A model generated the notes under the pieces. The model had not been told where the DNA came from. It was given only the letters and a program-made list of their open reading frames with translations, and searched no databases. A stretch of DNA of 64,000 nt from Amblyornis subalaris (Eukaryota; Chordata; Aves; Passeriformes; Ptilonorhynchidae): assembly GCA_018881555.1 (NCBI GenBank), contig JACAXG010000008.1:15060816-15124815 (forward strand), given 5' to 3'. Each line of letters opens with the position of its first letter. The first letter of the stretch is position 1. Shown here piece after piece: positions 34,172 to 48,500 of this stretch. A program made the translations under genes and the position numbers.

Positions 34172-37100
34172 ATATTATGGACTCGCAGAGCTTTGATCTT
34201 CCTGCTTTTTTCCATTTCCCCCCTTCTTCCCAAGGGTACAGGCTGTATTATCTAAATGAATAGGGTGGAAATCTCATTTGGAAAAGGCTACCCTGGCAGC
34301 ATGGCTTGTGGAGAGAGTGTCAGCAGCCNTGATCCAGCACTGTGCTTTGGTGCGGGCTGGGTTTTTGCTGCAGTGGGTTTTCATTGCCTTTGAAGCACCT
34401 GTACTCCTTCCCATTCTGTTCCCAATGCATCTTTCCGCCTGCTTGCAGGTCTGCTGGCATAGGAGCAGGATAAAAACAGCCATTTTGCAGCTTTGTGCTC
34501 ATTTTGCAGGTTCTGGTCTATGTGCAAGAAAGAGTAAATACATTTTTGCGGCCAACGTACTTTCCTAATTTCTATTCCAACCGCTGCAGCTCACAGGGAC
34601 CCAGCAGCCCTCAGCTGGGGCCCTCAGCAGCCAACGGCTCTTAATCTAATTTTCTTACTGTGACTAATCTTTAGGGTGAATAGGTTCGAGTTTTGTCTCT
34701 GCNGCTGTGAAGCAGAGAAATTTGTTTTCTTTCTAGAGAAGTCACTGTGGTAAGAGCCCAGGCCCTGGGGCTTGAATGGAGAGCACGAGTGTTGGCTGTG
34801 TGCAGAGCTGGCTCCCTGGACAGTGAGACCTCTCCTTGATGTCAGGCTGTCTCTCTGCTGTTGTCTGTCAGTCTGGCTGTCTGCACAAACAGTTAGCAAG
34901 TCACTGAGGGCTTTATTGCTGNAGAGGATTAAACTGTGATTATTTTTTTCTCTCCTCTTAACAAGGGGTGTTTGTGAGTGTCTCTCTTGAAAACACTTTC
35001 CTCGTGTTATCTGGTCTGACTGTTCAGAATCGCTTTGTTCCTGAGCCCCTGCCTTGGTCCTGCCATCCTCACTTGCCTGCTGTAAGCAGCTGTCCCTGCT
35101 CCACCTNGCCATGGCAGTTGTGTCACAGTCACCACTCGATGCTGCACGGGTGGCTGATCCACATTTCACCCACCAATGGATCTCCCAGGCTTGGCAGCAC
35201 CAGCCCCTGCCGTGGCCCCTCCTGCCAGCCGAGGTATAAAGCCACCTTCATGGTGAATCCTTGACTCTCTGTTGTTCACTCCTCATTGCTTTGCCAGCTC
35301 CAGCCTATGGAAATAGGTGCTCTGTTCCTAAAACTATGTAGTTAACAGCACTGTGAGGGCCTTGCCTCACCAGACTCTGGAATTTCAAGTCTGAGAAAGG
35401 TTTGAATTGGTGTTGAGGACATCATTTCCCCTCGTGTGGGGAGGTGTCAGTGTAACTCCACGTTTTAATTCCTGGAGCAGAGATGGGGAGGTGAGGGCTC
35501 TGCTATATGTGGAGGGAAAAAACCCCACACCCTTGTTTCAGCTTTTATTATGAGGCCTTTCTGTTCCAGATACTGTATTTTACTTTTTTTGTCCATGCAT
35601 TTATTACATTCCTTGGCTGGTCCCATGGGCGCTTAATCACAATAGCTGGNGGGCTCTGGATTAGGGTGCAACAGTAAATCTGCAGATGTACAACCACGGG
35701 CTGATTTCCAGCTGTGTAACAGATCTTGCTTGCCTGACTTAGTTTTAGCAGAGAGCCCAAGGTTCCTGCTTGTTTTTCACGTGAGGAGTTTTCTAACTGG
35801 TTATTCCCTTGGCTGAGCAGGGTGGAGGGAAGGAAAGGACGGACTCTGCCCTTAGGTGGGTGCAGGAGTGTGTCCATGGCCAGGAAGAGCCAGACACTAA
35901 AGGATGCAGGTGATATCCTGGGCACTGGGCAGGCAGATGCCTGTGGGAGTCAGGACTGGTTTGTCTTTTTGGTTTGTATTGTTCAACACTGAGAAAACTG
36001 ATAAAAATATGAGTTAAAATGGCTCTTCTGTCCTTTAAATTTAAGAGGAAACTAGGGAGGGAGGCCTGTACAGATTGAATGCTTAAAATAATATCTTGAG
36101 GGTNTTTTTTTTTTTAAACTTGGTTTGCCAAAAACTCTTACTAAGACTTTTTGCACTGGTCTTGGACAAGAAAACATTGCAAAATACCACATTCTCCTTG
36201 GATGATAACATTGTTTCCTGCCCCTCTCTAATACCAGCCATGCTGTCTTTTTGCCTCAATTCCTGGGATTGCTTTACTCAGTGTTTGCCTTCTCCACTGG
36301 GCTGGGCTCTGACACTTTCTACTGCTTTTGGGGGACTGGCTGAAACTGCTCCAAGGCTGGAGGCAGCACAGCCCAAATGCTCACTTGCTCCTCTGGACCC
36401 AAATCTGTTGTCCCAGCTGATAATCCTGACAAGATCCCACCCCTTCACCTCCAGAGAGCCAGCTGGCATATGTAAATCCAACCAACCGGATTTATAATTG
36501 CCACATGGAAGTGACAAGCTAAGTGCCAAAGCTGCATCCCTCAGCTATCCCCCAGGAGCATCACTGAGCTCTGGAGTTCAACTTCTCACAGATAACACGG
36601 TCTCTTCTGCAGACAGAAGGGCTTTGATTTCAGCATCCCCTGGTCTGAGACTGGGACAGCTCTGGCTGTGTTTGGAGCAGATGCAGCTGCCCGGAGTCCT
36701 GCATTAGCTGTTTGCCCCATCCCTCACACAGATACCTGGTTTCTTTCCTCTGTTTCCTCAACAATGTTTCTTTTAGACCAACACGATCCAAAATAGACCA
36801 GGCAAGTTGCAGCAAGCTCTGTGGGGAGGGTATTTTGCATGAAAAGGAAGCTGGTGGCAGAAAGAAGGGTGGGGAGCCTCCCTGGGTGTGCTGTGGTGAC
36901 CCTGCCATCCCTGGTGGCCAGTGGCCATCGTGCCCATGTGGTGANGTGGACCTCAGCTCGGCTTTCCTAGCTCCGTGTGATGCACTAAGCCAGAATCTCC
37001 TCTCAGCACATCAGGCAATGACAGGACCAGAAACTGGCCTGACTGCTGCCAGTGGCAGGACCAAAAACTGCCCCTCTTCCCACTCCCCGTGTCCGTGCAG

Positions 37101-39370
37101 GCGAGGGCTGGGAGTTTTCTCCTCGCTGGTTTCTGTCATATGGAGCACATCAGCTCCGTGTGCTGTTTGCTGCCTTGGCTGCTCCAGAAACATTGCACAG
37201 GGGGAAAGCTCTTGGCCAGTGCAAGGCTGAATTTTCCAGACTGTGTTCCCGTTGGGGTTTCATTGCTTGCAAACTTTAGTGTGGTTATTTTTTTTCTCTC
37301 CTTAAGCCCAGGCCTCTGTAACATTAATTAGCTGACTGTGGATGTTGCTTTCTTGATACATGATGGTTTTGATGGGAAATGTAAGCAATGGAGGTGGTGA
37401 GTAGAGATGCTCAGGGATAGTGCTTTGGGTCTGGGGAAAAATTTAGAGTTAGTGTCTTTTTTNCCTCTCTTTCTTTTTCCTGAACCTGGATACAAACTCA
37501 AAATTTCCCACCTCAAAACCCCACACAACAAAAGAAGAACTTGCAGATCCCACCCCCCCATCCTCACTTCAAATAAAAACCTTAAGTCTATTTATAACCT
37601 GTATTTAAACAAAGANTCCTATAAATACCCCAAAGTATTCCTGGTGACTTGTTACTTTAAAAATGTCAAAATAGAAATTTCAAAGCTTTTTTTTTTTTTT
37701 CCATTCAGTGTTTAACAAAAATATTTCAGTGCATTTGTTGAATTATGGCTTTGTTTAAAACAGGAGATTTCTTTGCATATCTGTCCTTGGTGGCACATCC
37801 ACAGCAGGTTGTGGGGACAGTTCAGTGTGACCTGGCTGGTTGTCAGCCCTGACCTGGACAAAGGTAGGCCAGGTTGCTGTGCCCACTCAGAGATGGTTTC
37901 TCCACTGCTCCACACTCACTGGAACAACTGAGTGAGCTGAGAGAAGGCCAGAGCTGCACTGGTCTCCTCCCATCTCTGTCCAGTGCAGCCGAGCCCATCC
38001 CAGGGGCGTCACTTGCTCCTGCTGGAGGGTGGCAGGTGGCTCTCTCCAGGACTTTGCTGCCACTCAGCTGGGATGAGCACCAGATTCCCATCTCAGAGGG
38101 AGAAGAGCAAAGGGCAAGCACCGGTGTCCTCCCAGCTGGACAGGCACGGTGCTTCCCCCCCAGCCTTGCTCTCTGCATAAGCCCTGCCTTTGCCTGCTGA
38201 TGTGACCAGTGCAGAAAGGATTAGAGGCACTGCTGTAGCTACTCCAAAATAACAGATGCTTCCAGCAGTGGGGATCTCCTCTACCAGGTGTGGGAGCAAC
38301 ATTCAGTACAACCTCAGCTCTGTGTCAGTTGTACCTCCAGTCTGTAATTTTCACAAGGATATGGAGATAGTGGCAGCTCAGGAGAAACACAAGTAAATTT
38401 GGGTCTAAAATGAGAAATATTAGAGGGGTGGCATGTGGGCAGACGTTCGTCCTGAGCTGTGCAACATACCCATGTTTGCCGCCTTTAAGTTTGAGATGTC
38501 CAATCCAAGCTCAGTGTGGCTTATCCAAATCCCTGCCAGGCAGAGAAGCGGGGTCCTTGCTGCATTATAAGTAGGGAACCAAAGTGAAATGGTTCAGTGC
38601 TGTGTCCTGTTGCCAGGACCTGGTGGCTATGTCCTGGCAGCAGTGTGGGGAGCAGGCCCAGGAGGGACAGAGTGCCTCAGAAGTGTTCACCTCTCCCATT
38701 ATGATTGAAAATGAAGTTGTCTTACTTGGTCATGCAAAGATAAACCTTAGAGGGGACTGTCCCCAGGTCTGCTTTTATTTCTCATACCATCTTTCCTGGT
38801 GTGTTTTCCTTGTGCTTCCTTCTCAAGGCTGGGAGGAACTGACACCCAGGTGTCCCAGAGAGCCACAGGTATCCATCAGCCTCAAGCCTCTTCCAGCCTG
38901 GCTCCATTTGCTGGGCTCTTGCTCAGCTTGCAGCCTCTCAGCTGAGGGGTTTGCAGATGCCTGACAGTCCCAGCCGTGGTAAACACCAGCTTCTCCTGGT
39001 GTGTGGGCAGAGNCCTCACCATAAACACCAGGATTCATTTGCAGAGTGCATGGTGAATCACTGTGGTGTCTGAGATGGTCTGGAGATAGTTTTCCAGGTC
39101 TGTGGGTTCCCACTCCTGGGGTCAAACAGAAGGTACAAAGTGAGTGGTCCTTTGCCTGCTTACAGCCGCAGGAGGTATTGCTAAGACACANCTTCCTTCA
39201 CTTCTTCCTCATCCCCTTTTCCACCACTTTTTCCTTTCTTGACTTGAGCAAGGCCTCCACAGCAGAGATTTTGGGGAGCCCCAAGAAACGGGCAGTTTGC
39301 TGATGTGTGCGTGGCAGGCCTTGCTTCAGAGCAAAGAGGCAGCTGCCCTTGGATACCAGGGTGCCCAGGA
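34172..39370. other. Unique non-coding stretch
   Basis: No gene or transposon is recognised. The longest frame in the window (181 codons, - strand, 34624-35169) and a 172-codon + frame (36712-37230) lie here. Both contain ambiguous codons and lack domains. A T14 run lies at 37687-37700, and a pyrimidine-rich stretch runs from 39192 to 39238. Confidence 0.65.
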
Positions 39371-39447
39371 GATTTCACAGAACATTCTGAGCTGGAAGGG
39401 ACCCACAAGGATCCTCAAGTCCAACTTGTATGTGAATGGCCCATACA

Positions 39448-39458
39448 GGGATCAAACC
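39448..39458 (-). promoter_or_regulatory. RNA polymerase III B box of the SINE
   Basis: On the - strand it reads GGTTTGATCCC, which matches the tRNA B-box consensus GGTTCGANNCC except for T in place of the conserved C at position 5. That change is a C-to-T at a CpG, as expected from methylation decay. Confidence 0.75.
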
Positions 39459-39490
39459 CACCTTGCTGGATTATTAGCACCATGCTCTGA

Positions 39491-39502
39491 CCAACTGAGC
39501 TA
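39491..39502 (-). promoter_or_regulatory. RNA polymerase III A box of the SINE
   Basis: On the - strand it reads TAGCTCAGTTGG, a full match to the A-box consensus TRGCNNAGYNGG. It lies in the D-arm position of the tRNA-derived head. Confidence 0.8.
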
Positions 39503-39509
39503 ATCTCAG

Positions 39510-42500
39510 GGTCATGTGTGATAGCCAGCTGGAAAGGGAGAAACAAATCCCAACCAATTTACAGCAGTAGGATGGTTTGCCCTTTGAGCTTTATGTGTGA
39601 CTTCGTGTATTTTTTCAGATATATACAATGTTTGGTTAGGTGGAACAGTTATCTAACTTCTTTTCTATCTTTCCAGATAAAGAGTAGGCTGTTTCTATAG
39701 GTAGTTGTTTCCTAAAATCTAAGGATACATGAGTAAAGATGCATTACACTGGTACTTATACCTACCCCTTTCACCGCTGTGGTTTCAGGGTGGTTGAACC
39801 ACCAGAGACCAAAATAATTGTGAGAGTCTGAAATGTCTGTGGAAAGCAATTTTTTGCTATCAATTACTGTATCCTATATTTTGACTGAGTTCAGGAGCCT
39901 GTCTTCTGTTGTTTGTCCCTCTCATCTTTTAGATCAGAGCCATCCAATGGAAAAGAGCAAAATTATGCTCGTTTCAGAATAATTGACTGTGATTAAGTAG
40001 CTGTTTCCTCTCAGGGGAAGGTTACTNTCTACATCTGTGTGAGAAGTTCCCATCCTCCTCTTAAGGAGTATCCAGTTGAGGTGTGTGTTTCTATCAGCCC
40101 CCACACCAGACCCTGGTCCATCCCTGAAGGGGGTCCCTAATAGCACTGGCAGTTTCAGAGCCACTGTCAGGAGAGGCTGCTGCGTATCTGGAGAAATCTC
40201 TGCTCTAAACCCCCTTCAACACAGAAAGAATGGTCTTTATTTGCCACAAGGAGCTGCTGTGAGAGTGCATTAGTTAATGTTTCGACAATGTTTGGAAGTA
40301 TTTATAGCANTAAACTAATCTTTACATCACCCAGTAAATAGCTGTTATTTCTTTATGGCAGACTGCATATATGGGCTGTTANGGTGATGCAACCAAAGGG
40401 GCTTTTGATATGGTTTCCCATTAGAAATCAGGAAAATGCATTTCCTGGGTGCTTTTGAAAATTTCTGCAATCAAATCATTAGCAGCAGGAGAGGAGATAG
40501 GATGGAAAATATGAAATGCTGTTTCTCGCCCCGTTTCTCAGAAAAAATTGGTGAGGGGGAGCAAAGTGAGGTTTCAAGGGAGAGTGGAATTGCTGTAGTC
40601 AGCAGGTGCTTGGGTTCCAGCTCTGTTCACTGTCTTCTGCTCTATTTCAGTCACACCTTGGTAGCCAGAGTTGCAAGGGTGAATTTTAGATGCCACAGCT
40701 GATTTCTTCTTCCTGGCAGCAGTGAACTGTTATATCCTCTCCCTGCTTCCAGCTGTGTCTTCCCATCTCCTCCCTGGCACGGGTCCTGGTGCTTGGCAGA
40801 CACTATGCTGGGAAGGTGCTCCTCGATAACCTGCCAGAAGCAGGTTTGCTGTATTTGGGGAGTTGGTTCAGCGCAGGCTCTGCTGAGCACCAGAGCTGTG
40901 GCAAAGAGGATGAATGGGGGAGCGTGAGTGAGGGGACCAGCTCCTTTTGGCACCGATGACTCCTTGGAATGGTTCACTCTGTACATCTGTCAGTTATATT
41001 AAAACCAAAGATTTTTGATGTTTATGCACATTTTCACTTCAGGGAAAAAGTAGTTTTAGGACAGCCAAAGCTGAAAAAGTGCAAAATGAAAAGTTGATTC
41101 ATTTACTGCCAGCACCTTTGTGACCACTCATGCAGAGAAAAAGCTTCTGGATAAGGCAAAAAGTTTTGCCTTTGGATTTTGACCCTCAGTCCAGGTGAGC
41201 TGGAAGAAATTCAGTTCCTTGCAGATCCTTGCAGAGCTAATGATGAAAGCGAGCAGCAAAGGTGTAGTTTTGCTGAGATCAAAATCAACCTAGTGAGGAG
41301 CTGGGATGTGGAAAAGAGGAGAGGTGGGGTGTGTTTGTGTGGCCCTAGCTGGGCAGTGCTGATAGGGAGCTGCCCGAGGCTCTGGAGGAGCAGAGCCCCA
41401 CGGATCAGTGCTCCTTGGCTTTAACTCTGATGCTGTGCTCTGTCAATCCCACACTCCTTTTGGTTGCAGCAGTTTGCCATTCCTGCTCATGCGGAGGGCA
41501 CTGGATGCTGGCAGGGCCATTTGTCAGACTGCCTGAGGAGGTGGGAGCAGAGGGTAATCCCTGGTGTTGCTGGAAGCCTGGAAGAGCAGAAAAAGCAAAG
41601 GGAAGCTTGATGATGGGGTCAGAGGTGTTTACTTAACTCGAACCATTGTGGACTTGCAGTGTTATGCCAGTTCAGTAAAAGATTCCCAAGATGATGAAAG
41701 CTAAAAGCTCCAAGAATAACTATTAGGCACAAAAGGTGCTATTTTGTAGGTAATAATTTTAAAATTGTTATAATTGTTTAAATTTGCATACACATATACA
41801 CAGCTGGGAGATCTCTCACTCTGCTGGACTGCAGCCTGGAGAGACTCTACTTCTTCATCTGCAGGACAAACCTTGTGGCTCCCTTGGAGCACCCAGACTT
41901 TGTCCTGCTGGCTGTTGCCTGTCCTGTTTGGAGCAGACCCTCTCACCTTACACCAGGGCTGTCATGTGTCACTTCAACAAGCCAGGGTTGTCTGCATGGG
42001 GACATCTGCCGCAAATCCAGTGCAGGTAAGAACCTGAATGGAAACAGATGAGCCTTGGCAGAGAAATTAGATATCACAGGATGTCCCAGAGCTGGCAAAG
42101 GTCGGTGTATCTCTGCTGTGTCCTGCTGTTGTGTGAACCTATGCCTGGCTGATGAAGAGGAGAGACACAGTGTTAACTTGTGAAGGACAGGACAGAGCAC
42201 TTGGCTGGCCTGAAACAGAGAGAAACTCCTCTGACACCCATATGAACTCAAGGAATTTGTCAGTAAGCTCCCATCTGCCTTAGAGAGCAGATTAGGAGCA
42301 TCTGCTGAGAGTCCTAATTATCCCTTTTTCCCTGCCAAATTTTCCGTGGTTGTCAGCTCAACACAGGTTTGCCATATAAGACTTGGAGTCTGCATGTGCT
42401 GATGCTGCTACACGACTAGATGAGGACACAGTTATATCTTCTTCTCCACAGTGGACATCCCTAGGAACCCAATTTTGCTTTAGCTACCAAGATGAAAGGC

Positions 42501-45500
42501 AGTGGATTAAGTGGACGGAGGTGCAGGGACTTTGAGGAAGAGCTGTGTTTCTCCCTGATGCTGACCAGGCTGGAGATGAGTAGGTGATTTGGGTTGGGGC
42601 TGTTTTGCTTGGGTGTCTACTTCAGAGGAAACCAGCGTTGTGTTCAGGTTTAAAGGGCTCTCCCTGAGTTTTGGTGGAAAGAAGGCAGGCAAGCTGTGTT
42701 CTGGAGCTTCCTGACCCAAGGTCTGTCTAGGGAACTGTGACCCTGAGACTGCTGTTCTCTTCTGCCTCAGGAGAAAGAGGCTTTCTCTTTCAACAGTAAG
42801 ATGCTCATTTCCTACACGGGATCAAATAATGCAAAACCCCACAATGCAGGGACTGTCCTGCTTTTTTCTCAGGTATAAGCACTTTTTTCAGTATTTGGTT
42901 TTCATTTGCCTACCTCCTTTCCTCTAAATCCTTCTGAAATGTATCAAATATCTCCTTGAATGGCACGTTTCTGAGCATCATTCTTACATTTCTTGTGTAC
43001 AGGATTTTCTTCCAGGCTTTGTAAAGTCCTCTTTGTTAGAATGAAATGCAGAAGAGCCAGATGGTTTGGCCAGAGTCCAGTTACCTAAGAAACATAGCAC
43101 CAGGACCCTATCAGAAGCTATTTCCTCTAAAGATCACGCTCGGCCTGCTTTGTTCTAATAACCAGCTTAAAAGTCAACATTGAGCTGTCAGTACCTATTT
43201 TTTCCTCCATAATTAATCTACAAAGTTCAGCCTGGAATCAATATAAATGACCTCATGGCTTTTTTTTTTTTTTTATCATTCCTCAAACAATGTTTCTCCA
43301 CATGACTCCTCCTTCAGAGGTGTGTTGAATTGTGACTCGATCTTGGAGGTCTTTTCCCCCCTTAATGATTCTTTGAATGTTAGATTTTCAATCTCGATTC
43401 AGACTTGAATCAAAACACAAGTTTTTCTTCAGCAGAAAATCTAAGGCAACATTTGGGTTGATTCAGTAGACACATTCTTGCTTCAGTTCAAATACTTTTC
43501 ATTTTCTTTGTCTTTCAGATTGAAGTATTCTACATTTAGAACTTTTTTTATTATTATTTATAATATGTTTTCTTAAAGTACGAAATGGAGGAAAAATAAA
43601 ACAATGTTGGGACATACATGCTCATCTCAGAGGGGGATGTCAGAGGGACAAAGACACACTTATGGTCCCATCTGACAGGCAGAAACTTATCCCAGAGTCA
43701 GGACCCGTCGGCTTTCTTTTGACATGGAGGATATGATTTAGCAACTGCTCAGAATCTTGGCCCAAGCCGGGGGCTCTGGTATATTGACATTTTTGGTAGT
43801 GAGATAAGAGCTGTTTTTTCTGCCTGAACAAGGCCCTGATTGTGAGCTGTAAAGCTGGGTAGAAATCTGGCCCCGTCGGCTTTTGCAGTGCGACCCGGTC
43901 GTTGGCAGAGCCTTAACTCTCAGGCCTCTTTCTCTCTTCAGGGTTTGTATGTGGCTGAGCAGGGATTTTTTGGTCCCTCTGTGATCGCTGTTGCACAATC
44001 CCCTTGTTAAAGCAGCGTATCAAACTCATCGGGTGAAATTGGACGCTTCCTTTGCAGATGGAAAATTTATTGTCCGCTCGTGCCTTTGTGCTGAAGTTCA
44101 GATCTGGGGTTTTAAAGCCCCTCCTTCNCCTGGCTATGTGGGAGTTTCCCCTAAAGATGTGGAATGTTTACTGCATACCAAGGGCAAGACATTATGCAGA
44201 CACGAGGCTCGCAACACCTACAATTTCTAAACCACATGTGGCCTGTGTGGATTTCCTTGTGCTGAATTCACATGGAAACACAAACACATGTGGCATTTTT
44301 GTTGCTTTTCTAGGAAATCACGGAGCACAGCCCTGCAAAATAATACTTCCTACTGTTGGATCCACTGTGCGAGGGGGAAGGTACCGCCTTTGTGTCCTGG
44401 GCTGCTGAAGCCACATGCCAAGGCTCATGAGTCATTCACCCCCAGTGTCTGGCTTTCCAGGAAGGCAAATCCCAATTTTAGAACCTATTGGGGACCGAAG
44501 AGCGCCGTGGGAAATAATAAAGGAAAGGTCAACGAATGTTATCAGAACTTGAGTTTTCCAATGGGGATCATGCCAGGAAATGCGTGATTAGGAATGGGAG
44601 AAACTGCGTTGTGTCAAGACAGCTGGAATAAAGCCAGCAGGATATGAAGTGGCTTCAGCCTGCTGTGAGGAAGGGTGAAGTGAGCTGGCAAGGCACGAGG
44701 AGAGGGGAGGCTGGGGGAAAAATGTGAGCAATTAAAGCTGGCACCTTGCTCTGTGTGTTCGATAGCCCCGCACAGCCCGCGGTGGCTCGGTCATNGCCTG
44801 GGGATGTGCAGGGACCAGGCATCGCTCTCCAGCCTGCCAGGTGAATATCAGCACGTGGGGATGTTCCACAGAGCTTCCTGAGCTGCACTCAGGGTCTCTC
44901 AGGCTGGCACCCAGCAAGGTGCTGCTGTGTTGTCCTTGAGCAGGAAGTGTGGGTGTGAGGGCCGGGAGTGGGAGGACAGGTTGTTGCTGCAGAGAGATGT
45001 CCCTCTGTGCTGGCACCATCAGCCTTCTGCCCTTCTGATGAGGGAGGTGTTTTNTCTTTCCCACTTGCAATCAATACAGCTGAAAAATACAGCAGTTCTC
45101 AGGGAAAGCAAAAGTCCTTTCCTTTCCTTGGCGCACACAGCAGGAGCAAGAATGCTCAAGTCAGCANCCTACCCAAGGAGTGATGTATCCTCAGTTGTTC
45201 TTTGGATGTATTGAGCAAAATACACGTGCACCACCAGCAGCTGCAGGACTCCACCCCAGGGATGGCTGCATTTCAGTGGTGAAATCACACTGGAATGTGC
45301 TTCTCATCCAAACATTAACCCCACTTAACCTAAAAAACCCCCCAAACAAACCACACCACGTTTGTCCTGTTTGAGAACAATTTACTAGCCTGCTTTTCTG
45401 TAACAGAGGGACTTAAGTGTTCTGTTTATGTCCCTGCTGACCCAGTGTGGCTCTTTGTTGGAGAACCAGAAGGCTTGGCCATATTATGTTCATATTGGTT

Positions 45501-48500
45501 TGGGGGAAAAGATGTCCAAGGGGAAGAGAGAGAGACAATTTGCTTCCTTTTTCAAAAAGTCCACTTCTAAAAAGCTTACTGAAGGCATATACTTTGTGTG
45601 ATTGACCTTTTGGTCATGCAAACATTTTAGTGTTTTTCATGGCCTCTTCCACGGCCTTTGCGACTTCAGCAGAGTTCTTCTAGCAGGGTTTCCTTTCCCT
45701 TGGTGTGCCCTCAGCCTCCTTTCCTCAATGCTCGCTTTTAACCTCGTAAAACTGGCCTGGATTGCTGCATGCACAAGGAGGCTTCTTCACTGGAGCCCTG
45801 GAAAGCCTGGCTCCTACTCAAATGTCCTACTTAAACTGGGAGTAATGCTCTGCAGAGCTGACACCTAGGGCAGAAGTGCAAGTGTCACCTTTAGTGACTT
45901 CAGTGTGTTAATGACTTGTACTGCAGGACTTTGGTAATGTTTTTGTATTGTGACACTGACTATGAGTAAGAAGTTGGCATATGGTTTGTGATACCCTGAA
46001 AAGCTCCTGGCAAGGAACTGCATCCCTCTAAATTTCTCTGGGGAACAAATGCAATGTGACCAGATGCAGCTCAGGGCTTGGTCACACAGGATATTGGGGC
46101 ATAAGTATTTCACTGGTGTGAGGGATATGAGTTGCCAGATGGAGTTGCTTCATAGTTATATCACCAGGGAAGAATATTGGATATTGTTCCCAAGAAGCTC
46201 AGCATCTCAAAAGGCTCAGATTGTTTCAGTCCTGATTGTCACTTCTCTCATGGTTACCTTCTACACCTGGTCCCATTGCTACTAAAATCACTGAAAACTG
46301 TGAATTGCTGGATCAGCCCATTCCTGGTTTTTANAAGTAAATGAACAGTCTTTTAGTAAGTGCATAAGTTTCTCCACCTGGTTTGACTTGAGCTGCGTTT
46401 TCCATTGCCTGCAGTAGGGACAAAGTGCTGACACTGCTGATAGCTTTGGGACACATCAGGACAACTGCAGTCCTTTCCAGGGAATGACTTCAGAAATCAT
46501 TGTTGTGTCTTCGCTCATTGTATTTGGATTTTTGTTTCTGGCACTGTTATTCTGGAAACACAAGCTGTTAGGCATGTTGATGAGACTTCTGTTCAGAATT
46601 TACATCCAATTTTGGAAAGGGCTTGAGCCAGAGCTGAGGGACACTGAGCTCCTTGGTATGGCCACAAACAGTTGGCAGTATCCAAAAAGACGTGAGAAAT
46701 GTTGGTGATGGGCTAAGTTCTTAGTGCTCTCAAGAGAAAGGAAAACAGCGAGACCCTAGTAAGGATGTGAAGAAAGAAGCAAAGAAACCTGAAATGAAGG
46801 CTTGAAATGGTGGCATAAATTTTTCCACTGAGCTGTTAACTTCTTTGTTACAAACTAGACTTGAGTCGTAAGCAGGGTACACAGTCTAACCAAAACACTG
46901 TGGAATTCAGATACTTCAGCACTAGAAAGTCAACATCATATTAAAATGCACCATCTGATTAGGTGACAACTGCAATTTATTCCCAGGGAAATCCATTTAA
47001 TTAGTTGGAAGGAGTNGGGGTGTTTGATCTTCCAAGAAAAAGACACTTCCAAGGGCTGGTAAATATGAATTCAGGAGAGGGATTTTGTGAGGGGTTCACA
47101 ATGCATCTGTTCACTGAAACTTGTAAAAAATCATTACAGCATTCAATTCTCTTGTGAGTCTTTGAGTGTAATGAGTGCTCATTCCAGCAAGTGCTTCAGG
47201 TTCACATTTCATCTGCAGTCAGCCCATTTTCCCTATCCAGCTCCTTCAGTTGCCAGAGATCTTGGAAAAATGATCCAAAATCAGTTCAGAAATACCACNG
47301 CTCGATGGAAACCTGCAAGCCAGCTGCTGTCCGCAGTGAGCTGGTGACACTGTGGTCACAGGATCTGTGCAGTGGCATTTCAGAGAAGGAGGTTCCCTCT
47401 TCTGCTAACAGTGCTGGCTGTTTTGGGGACTCATTTTCACAGCTGCAGCTGGTGTTTGGCTCCTGTGGAGAGGGATGATTTGGCACTTTTTCCAAATTCC
47501 CCTCCTTTCTGCGCCCAGCCCAGCTCTCCTCTATGCATGAGGATATGATATCTATGCCAGAGCAGCCAGTGCTGGTTCTACATTGCCAGCTGTGTTCTGC
47601 ACTGCATGGGAACAGGGGTTCAATCTGCAGCCCAGAGTGTGTATGGGATATCCACATATGCACACAGGTACAGATATGACACAAATCCTGATTTTGAGAA
47701 GCCTGGGACAACTCTTGTACTTAGGAATGTTTTATTATTTGTAAGCAACCGTCTCTAAGCCACCTTTTCTGCCCTCCCTTACAGNGCTTTAATGAGCACG
47801 ATGTATGAATGTATCTACTCCTTTAACTTGTTTTATCAGAACTTTGATTCAGTATCAGTGTTTTATTTATTAATTCAGCCTTCGGGATTTGAAGGGGTAA
47901 ACTCTCCCACTGCATATTTCATGGTCACAGAACAATAGATTTTGATGTTGCTGTGCTGTAATCAAACCAACCCAACCCCCCCCAGCACAGGGCATCCACA
48001 ACACTGTTANGTGCAGAAGCCTCTGCATGAAGGGACCGAGGGTGAGATTGCTTTGGGGTATGTAGTGCCCACCCAGTTTGCCTGCCACCAAGGGACTTGA
48101 ACTCTCCTTGCTTTCCTCTTTCTTATAAAGCTCCAGCCCTTCACCCATGTCTTCCCCCTTTGATTGGGAAGTAGCTCTGTGAGGATTTCTAGGAGGAAGG
48201 AAGGGACAGCTAATAACAGCATTAAACCTGACCTTCTGTGTGCGCCTGAGTCTCCTTTCCCCAAAGCCGTGCATAAATTAGCTTTCTGGCAATAAAACTG
48301 AGCCTGTTTAATTTTCTGTTTGACTAGAAACATTGAGAAAATGTCATGATATTTGATTTCATCTTTGTCTATTTTTTGCCCCTGCTGAATGAAGCTTATT
48401 GGCCTTTGGGGACCCAGGCGCACACAGCGTGTCTGGGAGCACATAAAGGGGTACTGTCCCTCAGGCATGTGCTCCTCAGCCACGCAGGAAGTATTGGGTT

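Larger units (their letters stand above)
39371..39509 (-). mobile_element. tRNA-Ile/CR1 SINE (TguSINE1-like)
   Basis: Read on the - strand, the first ~73 bases (39509 to 39437) are a decayed tRNA-Ile(AAU). They have a complete A box, an anticodon arm tggtg-ctaataa with AAT as anticodon, a near-perfect B box, and a tatgggcca end. The 3' part (39436 to 39371) reads gttggacttgaggatccttg, tgggtcccttccagctcaga, atgttctgtgaaat, which is a CR1-type 3' tail. A tRNA head joined to a CR1 tail is the known structure of TguSINE1, mobilised by CR1 enzymes. The acceptor stem no longer pairs (only about two of seven positions), so it is not a working tRNA gene. A 6-bp cagggt at 39357-39362 and 39507-39512 is a weak candidate target duplication. 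Confidence 0.9.

Noticed and set aside
34624..35169. Longest open frame in the window (181 codons, - strand)
   Set aside because: It contains ambiguous codons, has a biased S/Q/R-rich composition and no domain. Frames of this length are expected by chance over six frames of 64 kb.
36712..37230. 172-codon + frame
   Set aside because: The composition looks like translated non-coding DNA (rich in C, G, S and P) and no family is recognised.
39437..39509. Functional tRNA-Ile gene
   Set aside because: The acceptor stem does not pair, the B box carries a C-to-T change, and the sequence runs straight into a CR1 tail, so it is the head of a SINE.
46484..46708. Small frame with a hydrophobic N-terminal segment (possible membrane protein)
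   Set aside because: It has 74 codons, no supporting transcript signals and no recognised family. T-rich DNA often yields hydrophobic frames.
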